Origin: an uncultured Streptococcus sp. | GTDB taxonomy: Bacteria; Bacillota; Bacilli; Lactobacillales; Streptococcaceae | Direction: 5' to 3' | Assembly (NCBI GenBank): GCA_916048145.1 | Contig: CAJZGT010000083.1 | Coordinates: 1 to 5,730 of the forward strand | DNA length: 5,730 bases | Shown here: positions 1 through 5,650 of the stretch, piece after piece | How positions within the stretch are numbered: position 1 is the stretch's first letter | How the letters are laid out: every line of letters starts with the position of its first letter | Made by a program: the position numbers and the translations under genes | The notes under the pieces: generated by a model | Told to the model about the DNA's origin: nothing | The model's input: the letters and a program-made list of their open reading frames with translations, nothing else | The model's database searches: none

Positions 1-4
1 AATA

Positions 5-54
5 GGCTCCATAATATCCATAGGGGATTTACCCACTACAAATATTATAGAGCC
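5..54. mobile_element. Probable terminal end or remnant of an ISL3-family (IS1167-like) insertion sequence
   Basis: Positions 5-18 (GGCTCCATAATATC) and 41-54 (AATATTATAGAGCC) form an inverted repeat with two mismatches over 14 bases, separated by 22 bases. A terminus beginning GGCTC fits ISL3-family elements, and the segment resembles the outer end of pneumococcal IS1167 as I remember it. No transposase coding sequence is visible because the window starts here, so the rest of the element, if present, lies to the left. It could instead be a solo remnant or an unrelated hairpin. The family name rests on memory, not on a search. Confidence 0.45.
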
Positions 55-100
55 GTTATCTTGTCGGAGTTCTTTTTGTCTATTCTTTTACCCTTCTCCC

Positions 101-129
101 TTGCATTTTCTCTCATTTTTTGCCAAAAT
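101..129 (+). promoter_or_regulatory. Predicted sigma-A promoter of pepQ with extended -10
   Basis: The -35 box is TTGCAT (101-106), followed by exactly 17 bases and the -10 box CAAAAT (124-129). A TG at 121-122, one base before the -10, makes an extended -10, which is common in streptococci. Transcription would start near 136, leaving a short leader. The leader contains the ribosome binding site AGAAGG (142-147), six bases before the ATG at 154. The -10 matches consensus at only four of six positions, so the TG probably matters. Confidence 0.55.
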
Positions 130-153
130 AGAGGGGTAGAAAGAAGGTAGCAT

Positions 154-1236
154 ATGTCTAAATTACAACAAATCGTAACATATCTTGAATCAGAAAAACT
201 AGACGTCGCTGTCGTATCTGACCCCGTCACAATTAATTACCTCACTGGCTTTTACAGTGATCCCCATGAACGCCAAATGTTCCTTTTTGTTCTAGCGGAT
301 CAGGAACCCCTCCTCTTTGTCCCAGCCCTTGAAGTTGAGCGTGCTACCAGCACTGTTTCCTTCCCAGTTGTGGGCTATGTGGATTCTGAAAATCCATGGC
401 AAAAAATGAAACATGCTCTTCCGCAACTTGACTTCAAACGTGTCGCTGTTGAGTTTGACAATCTCATCTTGACCAAATATCATGGCTTGAAAATAGTTTT
501 TGAAACTGCTGAGTTTGACAACCTCACTCCTCGTATCCAACGCATGCGCCTCATCAAATCAGCTGACGAAGTGCAAAAAATGATGGTTGCAGGTCTCTAT
601 GCGGACAAGGCTGTTAAGGTTGGTTTTGATAATATTTCTCTTGATAAGACTGAGACAGATATCATCGCCCAAATCGACTTTGCCATGAAACGTGAAGGCT
701 ATGAAATGAGTTTTGATACCATGGTCTTGACTGGTAATAATGCTGCAAATCCACACGGTATTCCAGCAGCCAACAAGGTTGAAAATGATGCTCTTCTCCT
801 CTTTGACCTGGGTGTTCTGGTCAATGGCTATGCGTCAGATATGACTCGTACAGTCGCTGTCGGCAAACCAGACCAATTTAAGAAAGATATTTACAACTTG
901 ACTCTTGAAGCCCAACAAGCTGCTATTGACTTTATCAAACCAGGTGTGACTGCCCATGAAGTGGATCGCGCTGCCCGTGAGGTCATCGAAAAAGCTGGTT
1001 ACGGCGAGTACTTCAACCACCGTCTCGGTCACGGTATCGGTATGGATGTCCACGAATTCCCATCTATCATGGAAGGAAACGACATGGTCATCGAAGAAGG
1101 CATGTGCTTCTCTGTTGAACCAGGTATCTATATCCCTGGTAAAGTCGGTGTCCGTATTGAAGACTGCGGTGTTGTTACCAAGGATGGCTTTGACCTCTTT
1201 ACAAACACCAGCAAAGACTTGCTGTATTTTGATTAA
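154..1236 (+). CDS. pepQ: Xaa-Pro dipeptidase (proline dipeptidase), M24 family metallopeptidase
   Basis: This cytoplasmic dipeptidase cleaves Xaa-Pro dipeptides, completing the use of proline-containing peptides imported by the cell. The 360-residue protein is full length for streptococcal PepQ. A creatinase-like N-terminal domain spans roughly residues 3-127 and a pita-bread M24 domain roughly 135-345. The expected dinuclear metal ligands are all present: D218 in FDLG, D229 in YASDMTR, H293 in HRLGHG, E322 in VEPG and E336 in VRIED. The likely substrate-binding histidines H201 (NPHG) and H300 (DVHEFP) are also there. The ATG at 154 is supported by AGAAGG six bases upstream. There is no terminator after the stop, so transcripts should run into the next gene 12 bases later. 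In many streptococci pepQ lies beside ccpA, but ccpA is not seen here, at least in the 153 bases upstream. The related aminopeptidase PepP is less likely at this length. Confidence 0.93.
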   Translation: MSKLQQIVTYLESEKLDVAVVSDPVTINYLTGFYSDPHERQMFLFVLADQEPLLFVPALEVERATSTVSFPVVGYVDSENPWQKMKHALPQLDFKRVAVEFDNLILTKYHGLKIVFETAEFDNLTPRIQRMRLIKSADEVQKMMVAGLYADKAVKVGFDNISLDKTETDIIAQIDFAMKREGYEMSFDTMVLTGNNAANPHGIPAANKVENDALLLFDLGVLVNGYASDMTRTVAVGKPDQFKKDIYNLTLEAQQAAIDFIKPGVTAHEVDRAAREVIEKAGYGEYFNHRLGHGIGMDVHEFPSIMEGNDMVIEEGMCFSVEPGIYIPGKVGVRIEDCGVVTKDGFDLFTNTSKDLLYFD

Positions 1237-1248
1237 TGGTATTATTTT

Positions 1249-2148
1249 ATGTTAAATGATCTCTTTAAATTTGTAGATAATGTTACTAATGAAACTTCTA
1301 AAGTCGTAAATGATATCGTTAATGAATCTTCAAAGGTTGTAAATAATATTGCAAATGAATCCTCAAAAGTTGTAAATGATATTGCAAATGAGACTGCAAA
1401 AGCCGTGAAAGTAGTTGTAGATGAAACTTCCAAAATAACGACCAATACTGTAGATGGAGCTGTTTGTGTTGCCAATAATACTATGACAGGAATTTCTAAT
1501 TTTATAAGTGTACCTGGTAAAGTTGTAAATTTAATTTTTGAAATACACTCGTGGAATAATCAAGAACGTCTTGAAAAGAAACAAGATGAAGAACGTAGAC
1601 AAACTTTATCCATTCAATTCCCTGAATTCTTAAATCAAGAAGAGTTTAATAGAATAATTCATGAAGAAGCTAATCAAATTATTCGAATTAAAAAAATAGA
1701 AATTAATCAAGCTTTAATTAATTTTGAGGTGTATTCAATTAGTAGGATTTCAACTTGGTTTTTTACTTTAGATTATAATGATTATGGAAGTTTAACGGGG
1801 AAAGTTAGAATTTCAAAAGATAATACTGACTCAAGTATCCCTAAAAATATTAGTTTGCGAATTTCTGAGCGACTTAATGCTATTTTAAAAAATCAGTATA
1901 TCCTTTCACCTGATGACTATGATATTTTACTTACTAAGGAACCTACAGACGTAAAAGAGATTTTTGAAAATTTTGGATTTCATAATGTAACATTACTTGA
2001 AGAAAGATATGAAAAATTACCTCATTTTATTAAGAATTACAAAATACATAGCATTACAATAGGAAATTGCAAATATTTTGATAAAGATTCCTATTTTGAT
2101 AGTAATTCTTCTGTTGTGATTTCCTATTATCTACAAGAAAACCAATAA
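1249..2148 (+). CDS. Unrecognised protein with N-terminal tandem 11-residue amphipathic repeats
   Basis: I do not recognise this 299-residue protein. Residues 9-63 are five tandem 11-mers of the form V-N-D-I-A-N-E-S-S-K-V, decaying through about residue 85. Placed on an 11/3 helix, positions 1, 4, 5, 8 and 11 (V/I/A/S/T) share one face and N, D, E and K fill the other. This is a pattern of long amphipathic helices that coil together or lie on lipid. A hydrophobic stretch (about 82-100, ISNFISVPGKVVNLIFEI) and a charged helix (about 106-118) follow. The rest looks globular, with WFFTLDYNDYGSLTG at about 170-184. There is no signal peptide, sortase motif or clear transmembrane helix. The start lacks a Shine-Dalgarno sequence and lies 12 bases after the pepQ stop, so expression probably depends on pepQ readthrough and reinitiation. 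Hand counts in three 60-base blocks (1261, 1681, 1921) give 11-16 G+C, against 28 in a pepQ block (781), which suggests transfer. That it is a coding gene is likely; its function is unknown. Confidence 0.75.
   Translation: MLNDLFKFVDNVTNETSKVVNDIVNESSKVVNNIANESSKVVNDIANETAKAVKVVVDETSKITTNTVDGAVCVANNTMTGISNFISVPGKVVNLIFEIHSWNNQERLEKKQDEERRQTLSIQFPEFLNQEEFNRIIHEEANQIIRIKKIEINQALINFEVYSISRISTWFFTLDYNDYGSLTGKVRISKDNTDSSIPKNISLRISERLNAILKNQYILSPDDYDILLTKEPTDVKEIFENFGFHNVTLLEERYEKLPHFIKNYKIHSITIGNCKYFDKDSYFDSNSSVVISYYLQENQ
1273..1437 (+). repeat. Five tandem 33-bp coding repeats (11-mer protein repeats)
   Basis: Five in-frame 33-base units start at 1273, 1306, 1339, 1372 and 1405. Units 2 to 4 are the most alike, sharing GTAAAT at the start, ATT or ATC at codon 4 and AATGA at codons 6-7. 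Unit 5 is more diverged (VKVVVDETSKI). Two further degenerate units may continue to about 1503. The copies differ mostly by codon-neutral or conservative changes, so the repeat appears to be kept at the protein level and is not a fresh DNA duplication. Confidence 0.85.
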
Positions 2149-2150
2149 TA

Positions 2151-2199
2151 AAAACGTAAAGTTAGCAGAAAAATCATTACTACTAACTTTACGTTTTTT
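2151..2199. terminator. Bidirectional intrinsic terminator between convergent genes
   Basis: AAAACGTAAAGTTAG (2151-2165) pairs perfectly over 15 bases with 2183-2197. On the + strand the stem runs into a six-T tract (2194-2199). On the - strand it is followed by TTTTTATTATT. The hairpin starts 2 bases after the stop of the 11-mer repeat gene and ends 5 bases before the stop of the ECF gene, so it can serve both converging transcripts. Confidence 0.88.
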
Positions 2200-2204
2200 A
2201 ATCT

Positions 2205-2666
2205 TTACTTAATCTTCTTGATACTTTGACTAAGGATAAATCCTACAATCATCCCTACCATATTTTGCATGAAATTTGGTAAAATTTCTGGTAGGGCTGC
2301 TGCCCAGCCATTCATCAATGTAGAACCCAAGGCGTAACCCCCTACCATGGCAATCGTTGCTAAGATAAGACCTAACCACTGAGTTTTTCCTTTAAATCCT
2401 GCGAAAAATCCCTGCAAGCCATGGTTGACCAAGCTAAAGAACATCCACTGAGGATAGCCTGATAAGAGGTCAATCAAGAAACCTGCTAGTCCTCCGACTA
2501 CAGCCCCTTCACGACTACCAAAGTAGAAGGCCGTAAAGAAGACACCCGCATCTAAAAGAGTTAGAATGCCTGTCGGTGTTGGAATTTTTAAGAAATAACC
2601 TAGAACCACAGAGAGGGCGGTTAATAGGGATACAAGGGCGATTTTAGTTGTTTTGGTTTGCTTCAT
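2205..2666 (-). CDS. ECF-type vitamin transporter substrate-binding (S) component, probably for a vitamin B6 form
   Basis: This is a small integral membrane protein of 153 residues with about six hydrophobic helices (near 7-26, 32-50, 52-70, 75-91, 97-118 and 132-149). Such proteins bind a vitamin and associate with a shared EcfT-EcfA-EcfA' energising module encoded elsewhere; none of those parts is in this window. Features typical of S components are a short basic N-terminus, small residues spaced by four in helix 1 (S13, A17) and the segment GSREGAVVGGLAGFLIDLLSGYPQW (split as GSREGAVVGGLAG, about 50-62, and FLIDLLSGYPQW, 63-74), which resembles the PF07155-type family. The gene overlaps the end of the kinase gene by 23 bases, with GGAG at 2676-2679 as ribosome binding site. 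The dual-cysteine pyridoxal kinase next door suggests pyridoxine or pyridoxal as substrate (PdxU-like). A thiamine precursor (HmpT-like) remains possible. Confidence 0.82.
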   Translation of the reverse strand: MKQTKTTKIALVSLLTALSVVLGYFLKIPTPTGILTLLDAGVFFTAFYFGSREGAVVGGLAGFLIDLLSGYPQWMFFSLVNHGLQGFFAGFKGKTQWLGLILATIAMVGGYALGSTLMNGWAAALPEILPNFMQNMVGMIVGFILSQSIKKIK

Positions 2667-3417
2667 ATTGTCTTACTCCATACTGATCTGCTTGTGCAAT
2701 AGCACGATAAACGAAAGCCTTAGAGCTTTCTACTGCTGGTAAAAGTTCATCACCTTTAACTAGGTGACTGGCAATGCTAGAGGCAAAGGTACAACCTGCA
2801 CCAGCATTTTGCCCTTGGATGACAGGATTTTCTAGGACTGTAAAGTTTTGTCCATCATAAAAGACATCCATAGCCTTGTCCTGACTAAGGCGATTGCCTC
2901 CCTTGATAATGACTGCTGGCGCTCCTAATTCATGCAATTTCTGCGCTGCAGTTTTCATGTCTTCCAAGGTTTTGATTTCCTGACCGGATAATAATTCTGC
3001 TTCTGGGAGATTAGGCGTAATCACACTGACATGAGGGAAAAAGCGAATCAACTCTTGGCAGAGTTCACTAACTGCTACATCGTGCGTTTCCTTGCAGACC
3101 AAGACAGGGTCCAGAACCACAGGCACTCCTGAGCGTTGCTTGATAAAGTCCAATGCCTTTTCAGCCACACTGACAGTTGGTAGAAGACCAATCTTAATCC
3201 CTGCAAATTCCACATCACGCAAGCTATCTAATTCATGCTGAAAAATGATATCGTCAGTTGGAAAGACTTCAAATCCTTTTTCTGTCAAGGCTGTCAAACA
3301 AGTCACTGCTACAAAGCCATGCAAGCCGTTTAAGGTATAGGTAGCCAAATCAGCTGACAGGCCACCACCACTAAAAATGTCATTTCCAGAAAGTGCTAAA
3401 ATACGATTATTCTTCAT
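2644..3417 (-). CDS. pdxK: ThiD-like pyridoxal/pyridoxine kinase, dual-cysteine type
   Basis: This ribokinase-fold enzyme (257 residues) phosphorylates a vitamin B6 form with ATP, trapping it and feeding pyridoxal phosphate. Such genes are often labelled thiD. The fold is clear: [15 protein letters not shown] near the N-terminus (10-24), LDPVLVCKE (102-110), [10 protein letters not shown] (134-143), IKGGN (171-175) and the anion-hole motif [11 protein letters not shown] (204-214). C209 is the conserved active-site cysteine. C108 sits where true ThiD proteins usually have alanine and where dual-cysteine pyridoxal kinases have the cysteine that bonds to pyridoxal. The usual TAQNT motif of HMP kinases reads TALTE (42-46), losing the pyrimidine-binding glutamine. 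Both points favour B6 over thiamine chemistry. The start is set by AAAGGAG (+ strand 3425-3431) inside the truA coding end, and the gene overlaps truA by 11 bases. Activity on hydroxymethylpyrimidine cannot be excluded. Confidence 0.85.
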   Translation of the reverse strand: MKNNRILALSGNDIFSGGGLSADLATYTLNGLHGFVAVTCLTALTEKGFEVFPTDDIIFQHELDSLRDVEFAGIKIGLLPTVSVAEKALDFIKQRSGVPVVLDPVLVCKETHDVAVSELCQELIRFFPHVSVITPNLPEAELLSGQEIKTLEDMKTAAQKLHELGAPAVIIKGGNRLSQDKAMDVFYDGQNFTVLENPVIQGQNAGAGCTFASSIASHLVKGDELLPAVESSKAFVYRAIAQADQYGVRQYEANQNN

Positions 3418-4156
3418 AACGAATCTCCTTTAAATACAAACCATTTGGTGCTGCAGTAGGACCTGCAAGTTGCCTGTCCTTTTTCTCTAAGATGAGGTCA
3501 ATCTGCTCCACTGGCATACGATTATTTCCGATTTTGAGCAGTGTCCCCACCATATTGCGAATCTGTTTATACAAGAAACCATTTCCTGAAAAGGTAAAGG
3601 TCAAAAATTGTCCTGTCTCATCAACTGTTAAACTAACTTCTGTAATGGTGCGAACCTTATCCTCCACACTAGTCCCAGAGGCTGTAAAACCGGTAAAATC
3701 ATGTGTTCCCTCTAGCTTTTTGATTGCAATCTGCATGCGTTCCACATCGAGTGGGTAGGGAAAGTGAGTAGCATAGTGACGGCGCATAGGATTTTTGGGA
3801 CGTCCTCTATCCACAATAAACTCATAGGTCTTGCTGTGCTTGGCATAACGACAATGAAAATCATCCGCCACAAGCTCAATCGAAATCACATCAATATCTT
3901 CAGGGGACTGGGTATCCAGAGCAAAGCGAAGTTTCTCCTCATCCATTTGATAGGGGAGGTCAAAATGAATCACCTGTCCCAAAGCATGAACCCCACTATC
4001 AGTCCTACCAGCACCGTGAACGGTAATAGCTTGCCCCTTATTCAATCTAGTCAAGGTTTTTTCAATTTCTTCCTGAACGCTCCTCGTATGAGGCTGGCGC
4101 TGAAAGCCAGCAAAGGCATAGCCATCATAGGAAATAGTTGCTTTGTATCTTGTCAT
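3407..4156 (-). CDS. truA: tRNA pseudouridine(38-40) synthase TruA
   Basis: TruA converts uridines 38, 39 and 40 in tRNA anticodon stem-loops to pseudouridine in the cytoplasm. The 249-residue length is normal. [14 protein letters not shown] (8-21) opens the fold. The catalytic aspartate is D53 in [14 protein letters not shown] (48-61). Y112 in [10 protein letters not shown] (104-113), [14 protein letters not shown] (191-204) and [12 protein letters not shown] (231-242) are the other family motifs. The ATG is the only usable start: the upstream frame is blocked by TAA within seven codons and holds no ATG, GTG or TTG. It has no Shine-Dalgarno sequence, and the predicted promoter ends 7 bases before it, so a leaderless message is likely. 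It is the first gene of an overlapping operon with pdxK and the ECF gene. Confidence 0.95.
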   Translation of the reverse strand: MTRYKATISYDGYAFAGFQRQPHTRSVQEEIEKTLTRLNKGQAITVHGAGRTDSGVHALGQVIHFDLPYQMDEEKLRFALDTQSPEDIDVISIELVADDFHCRYAKHSKTYEFIVDRGRPKNPMRRHYATHFPYPLDVERMQIAIKKLEGTHDFTGFTASGTSVEDKVRTITEVSLTVDETGQFLTFTFSGNGFLYKQIRNMVGTLLKIGNNRMPVEQIDLILEKKDRQLAGPTAAPNGLYLKEIRYEE

Positions 4157-4163
4157 AATTTCT

Positions 4164-4192
4164 ATTTTATCAAGAAATTAGTCTGTAGACAA
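4164..4192 (-). promoter_or_regulatory. Predicted sigma-A promoter of the truA-pdxK-ECF operon
   Basis: On the - strand, TTGTCT (4187-4192) is followed by 17 bases and TAAAAT (4164-4169). TGA directly upstream of the -10 gives an extended -10. Only 7 bases separate the -10 from the truA ATG, so initiation is expected at or within about two bases of the start codon. This is the best match in the 98-base gap, and a terminator lies just upstream of it, which supports separate transcription of this operon. Confidence 0.65.
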
Positions 4193-4229
4193 GGTCCTAA
4201 AATAAATACTATCTGGGTACAAAAATCCT

Positions 4230-4259
4230 AAAAAGAAAAACTTAGGAACCAATCCTAAG
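4230..4259 (-). terminator. Intrinsic terminator of the MFS transporter gene, overlapping its stop codon
   Basis: On the - strand CTTAGGA (4253-4259) pairs with TCCTAAG (4241-4247) around a 5-base loop and runs into TTTTTCTTTTT (4230-4240). The transporter's TAG stop (4255-4257) is part of the left arm of the stem. The stem is only 7 bp, but the T-tract is strong and directly adjacent. Confidence 0.75.
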
Positions 4260-5406
4260 CTCTCTTTTGAAGTAGGTACATGACAAAGATAGAGGTTACA
4301 ATCAACCAAGAGCCTAAAATGGCAAAGACCAACATTCCATTTTGTGTTAGTAAGCCAATTGCACTTAGAACGAATGGTGTCGTAAAGGCTCCGAAACTAC
4401 AGCCTAATACAGCAAATGAAGTTGCTTGATTGAGGAGTTTAGCTGGAATTCTTTCAGAGACAAGTTGAAATACCGTCGTCAAGGCTACACTGTAGGCAAA
4501 ACCAGCCAGAACACTTCCTGCCACTACGACCCACAATGATGGAGACAAGGCAATCACAATTTGTCCCAAACCAAAGGTAATACCGGACCAAAGAAGCAAT
4601 TTCTCTTTCAAGATAGAAATCAAGAAAGAGAAACTCACACCAGCCACAATCCCGATCAACTGCATGACACTAAGAACAAAACTAGATAACTGGGCATCTC
4701 CAAGTCCTCTTTCCACCATCAAACTTGGAATACGAATAGTAATAGCTGTATTGGTACAAACTACCACCGCCGCTTCAATAGCTAGGATAAAAATCAAACC
4801 TTTCATTTCCCGAGTTAAGCGACTTGCTTCCTTCTCCTTTTTCTTGACTTCTTTCTTTTCCTTTCCATAAGGGACAAAGAGCAGATAAAGGGTCAGCACC
4901 AAAAATCCAGCACTATAGGCTAAGAAAGTAGCTGTCCAACCAAAGACCAACAACTGGCCGACTGCCAAGGTAATGAGAGAAGCCCCAACGACCTCTGCAG
5001 AACCGCGTAACCCTAGCATCTGAATTCGCGTTTTTCCTTGATAGCGTTCACTGATAATGGAAATGGCCTTGGCATTAATCATCCCAACACCCAAACCAAA
5101 AAGAATCCTTGTCCCAAAGACAAAGGGGTAGGCTTGATACCAGAAAGGAGCTGTTCCACTCAGTGATAAAATCAGCAATCCCAAACTAATCTGTAAGCGC
5201 TCAGGAAATATTTTTTCTAAGAAACCATTTAGTAGTAACATAATCATGATCCCGAAAGAAGGCAAGCTCGCCAAGAGCTCAATTTGTTCCTTAGGATAGC
5301 CTTGATAATAGTCAAACATGGCTGGCAGGGCACTCGAGATGGAAAAGGATGTAATCAAAACGAGGGAGAGAGCCAAAATACTGGCCCGTTCTAAAAATTG
5401 TTTCAT
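4255..5406 (-). CDS. Major facilitator superfamily (MFS) transporter, 12 transmembrane helices
   Basis: This is a cytoplasmic-membrane carrier of 383 residues, of unknown substrate. Twelve hydrophobic helices can be read, six on each side of a basic, lysine-rich central loop (about 181-203, KEKKEVKKKEKEASRLTREMK). GTRILFGLGVGMINAKA (98-114) has the helix-4 arginine (R100) and glycine pattern of MFS proteins, and ISERYQGKTRIQMLGLRGS (118-136) forms the loop after it. The general form resembles CynX/NimT-like or drug-efflux MFS proteins, but I cannot assign a substrate. I place the start at 5406, not at the ATG at 5460. The downstream ATG has AAAGAGA (+ strand 5411-5417) four bases upstream and begins right at helix 1. 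The upstream ATG has no ribosome binding site, would add 18 charged residues and lies in the palindrome at 5446-5461. The gene is transcribed alone and ends in its own terminator. Confidence 0.88.
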   Translation of the reverse strand: MKQFLERASILALSLVLITSFSISSALPAMFDYYQGYPKEQIELLASLPSFGIMIMLLLNGFLEKIFPERLQISLGLLILSLSGTAPFWYQAYPFVFGTRILFGLGVGMINAKAISIISERYQGKTRIQMLGLRGSAEVVGASLITLAVGQLLVFGWTATFLAYSAGFLVLTLYLLFVPYGKEKKEVKKKEKEASRLTREMKGLIFILAIEAAVVVCTNTAITIRIPSLMVERGLGDAQLSSFVLSVMQLIGIVAGVSFSFLISILKEKLLLWSGITFGLGQIVIALSPSLWVVVAGSVLAGFAYSVALTTVFQLVSERIPAKLLNQATSFAVLGCSFGAFTTPFVLSAIGLLTQNGMLVFAILGSWLIVTSIFVMYLLQKRA

Positions 5407-5445
5407 GAAATCTCTTTCTATATTTTCTCTTAATCTTCTGTCTCT

Positions 5446-5461
5446 TTTGATAGTTATCAAA
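5446..5461. promoter_or_regulatory. Perfect palindrome TTTGATA-GT-TATCAAA, candidate operator of the MFS gene
   Basis: Seven-base arms flank two central bases, 40 bases upstream of the transporter start. A two-base loop makes a poor RNA hairpin, so a dimeric repressor site is the better reading. It resembles MarR-family operators in general, but the half-site spacing differs from the FabT site, and no regulator gene is visible nearby. Confidence 0.4.
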
Positions 5462-5531
5462 CAAGCAAGAAAAGAAGAAGCCTCTTTGGTGTATAGACTC
5501 CTTCTTAAACTCGAAAATGAATCCCTTGTGT

Positions 5532-5559
5532 CTTATACTCAATGAAAATCAAAGAGCAA
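5532..5559 (-). promoter_or_regulatory. Possible promoter at the BOX edge reading into the MFS gene
   Basis: On the - strand TTGCTC (5554-5559), 16 bases, then TATAAG (5532-5537). The -10 matches five of six consensus positions, the -35 only three. The TAT part of the -10 comes from the BOX terminus and the remaining bases from flanking DNA. Start would be near 5525, giving a leader of about 120 bases that contains the palindrome. No better promoter was seen closer to the gene, but this match is weak. Confidence 0.3.
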
Positions 5560-5650
5560 ACTAGGAAGCTAGCCGCAGGTTACTCAAAGCAGTGTTTTGA
5601 GGTTGCAGATGGAAACTGACGTGGTTTGAAGAGATTTTCGAAGAGTATTA
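5534..5650 (-). repeat. BOX element of Streptococcus, internally deleted (boxA middle and most of boxB missing)
   Basis: The left end (5534-5610) matches the boxC side of the pneumococcal BOX repeat as I know it, and the right end (5616-5650) matches the outer part of boxA, so boxA to boxC reads on the - strand. The ends are inverted: 5536-5550 and 5633-5647 pair at 13 of 15 positions. An inner hairpin, 5583-5591 with 5593-5601, is kept. The conserved boxA core used for BOX typing (CTACGGCAAGGCGACG and its flank) is missing. The join is at CTGACG (5616-5621), a word found in both boxB and boxA. The element fills about half of the 241-base gap between the MFS start and the next gene; its exact right boundary (5648 or 5650) is uncertain. 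Confidence 0.85.

Noticed and set aside
1219..1247. Extended -10 TGGTATTAT (1237-1245) as a private promoter for the orphan gene
   Set aside because: Transcription would begin within or after the ATG at 1249, and no other in-frame start exists until codon 79. The best -35-like word is only 15 bases away.
1273..1437. CRISPR array
   Set aside because: The 33-base units are contiguous, diverged, have no spacers and keep reading frame.
1242..1475. Open frame on the - strand across the 11-mer repeats
   Set aside because: It is the mirror of the 33-base repeat; it runs across the pepQ-orphan junction, and its Ser/Thr/Phe-rich repeats follow from the antisense reading.
3764..4231. 155-codon + strand open frame opposite truA
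   Set aside because: It lies antisense to the well-conserved TruA coding sequence and its translation shows no family motif.
4157..4254. Riboswitch (THI box or similar) upstream of the truA operon
   Set aside because: The gap is 98 bases, the predicted transcript has no leader, and no riboswitch core was seen.
5407..5460. N-terminal extension of the MFS protein from the ATG at 5460
   Set aside because: No ribosome binding site, a charged 18-residue extension before helix 1, and overlap with the palindrome; the ATG at 5406 has AAAGAGA upstream.
5480..5515. AAGAAG...CTTCTT hairpin as a terminator for the right-hand gene
   Set aside because: Only six pairs form before several mismatches and there is no uninterrupted T-tract on the - strand.
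5312..5545. Two overlapping open frames of about 75 codons on both strands at the MFS 5' end
   Set aside because: They overlap the conserved N-terminal helix of the transporter and the BOX edge, with no convincing start sites or recognisable protein features.
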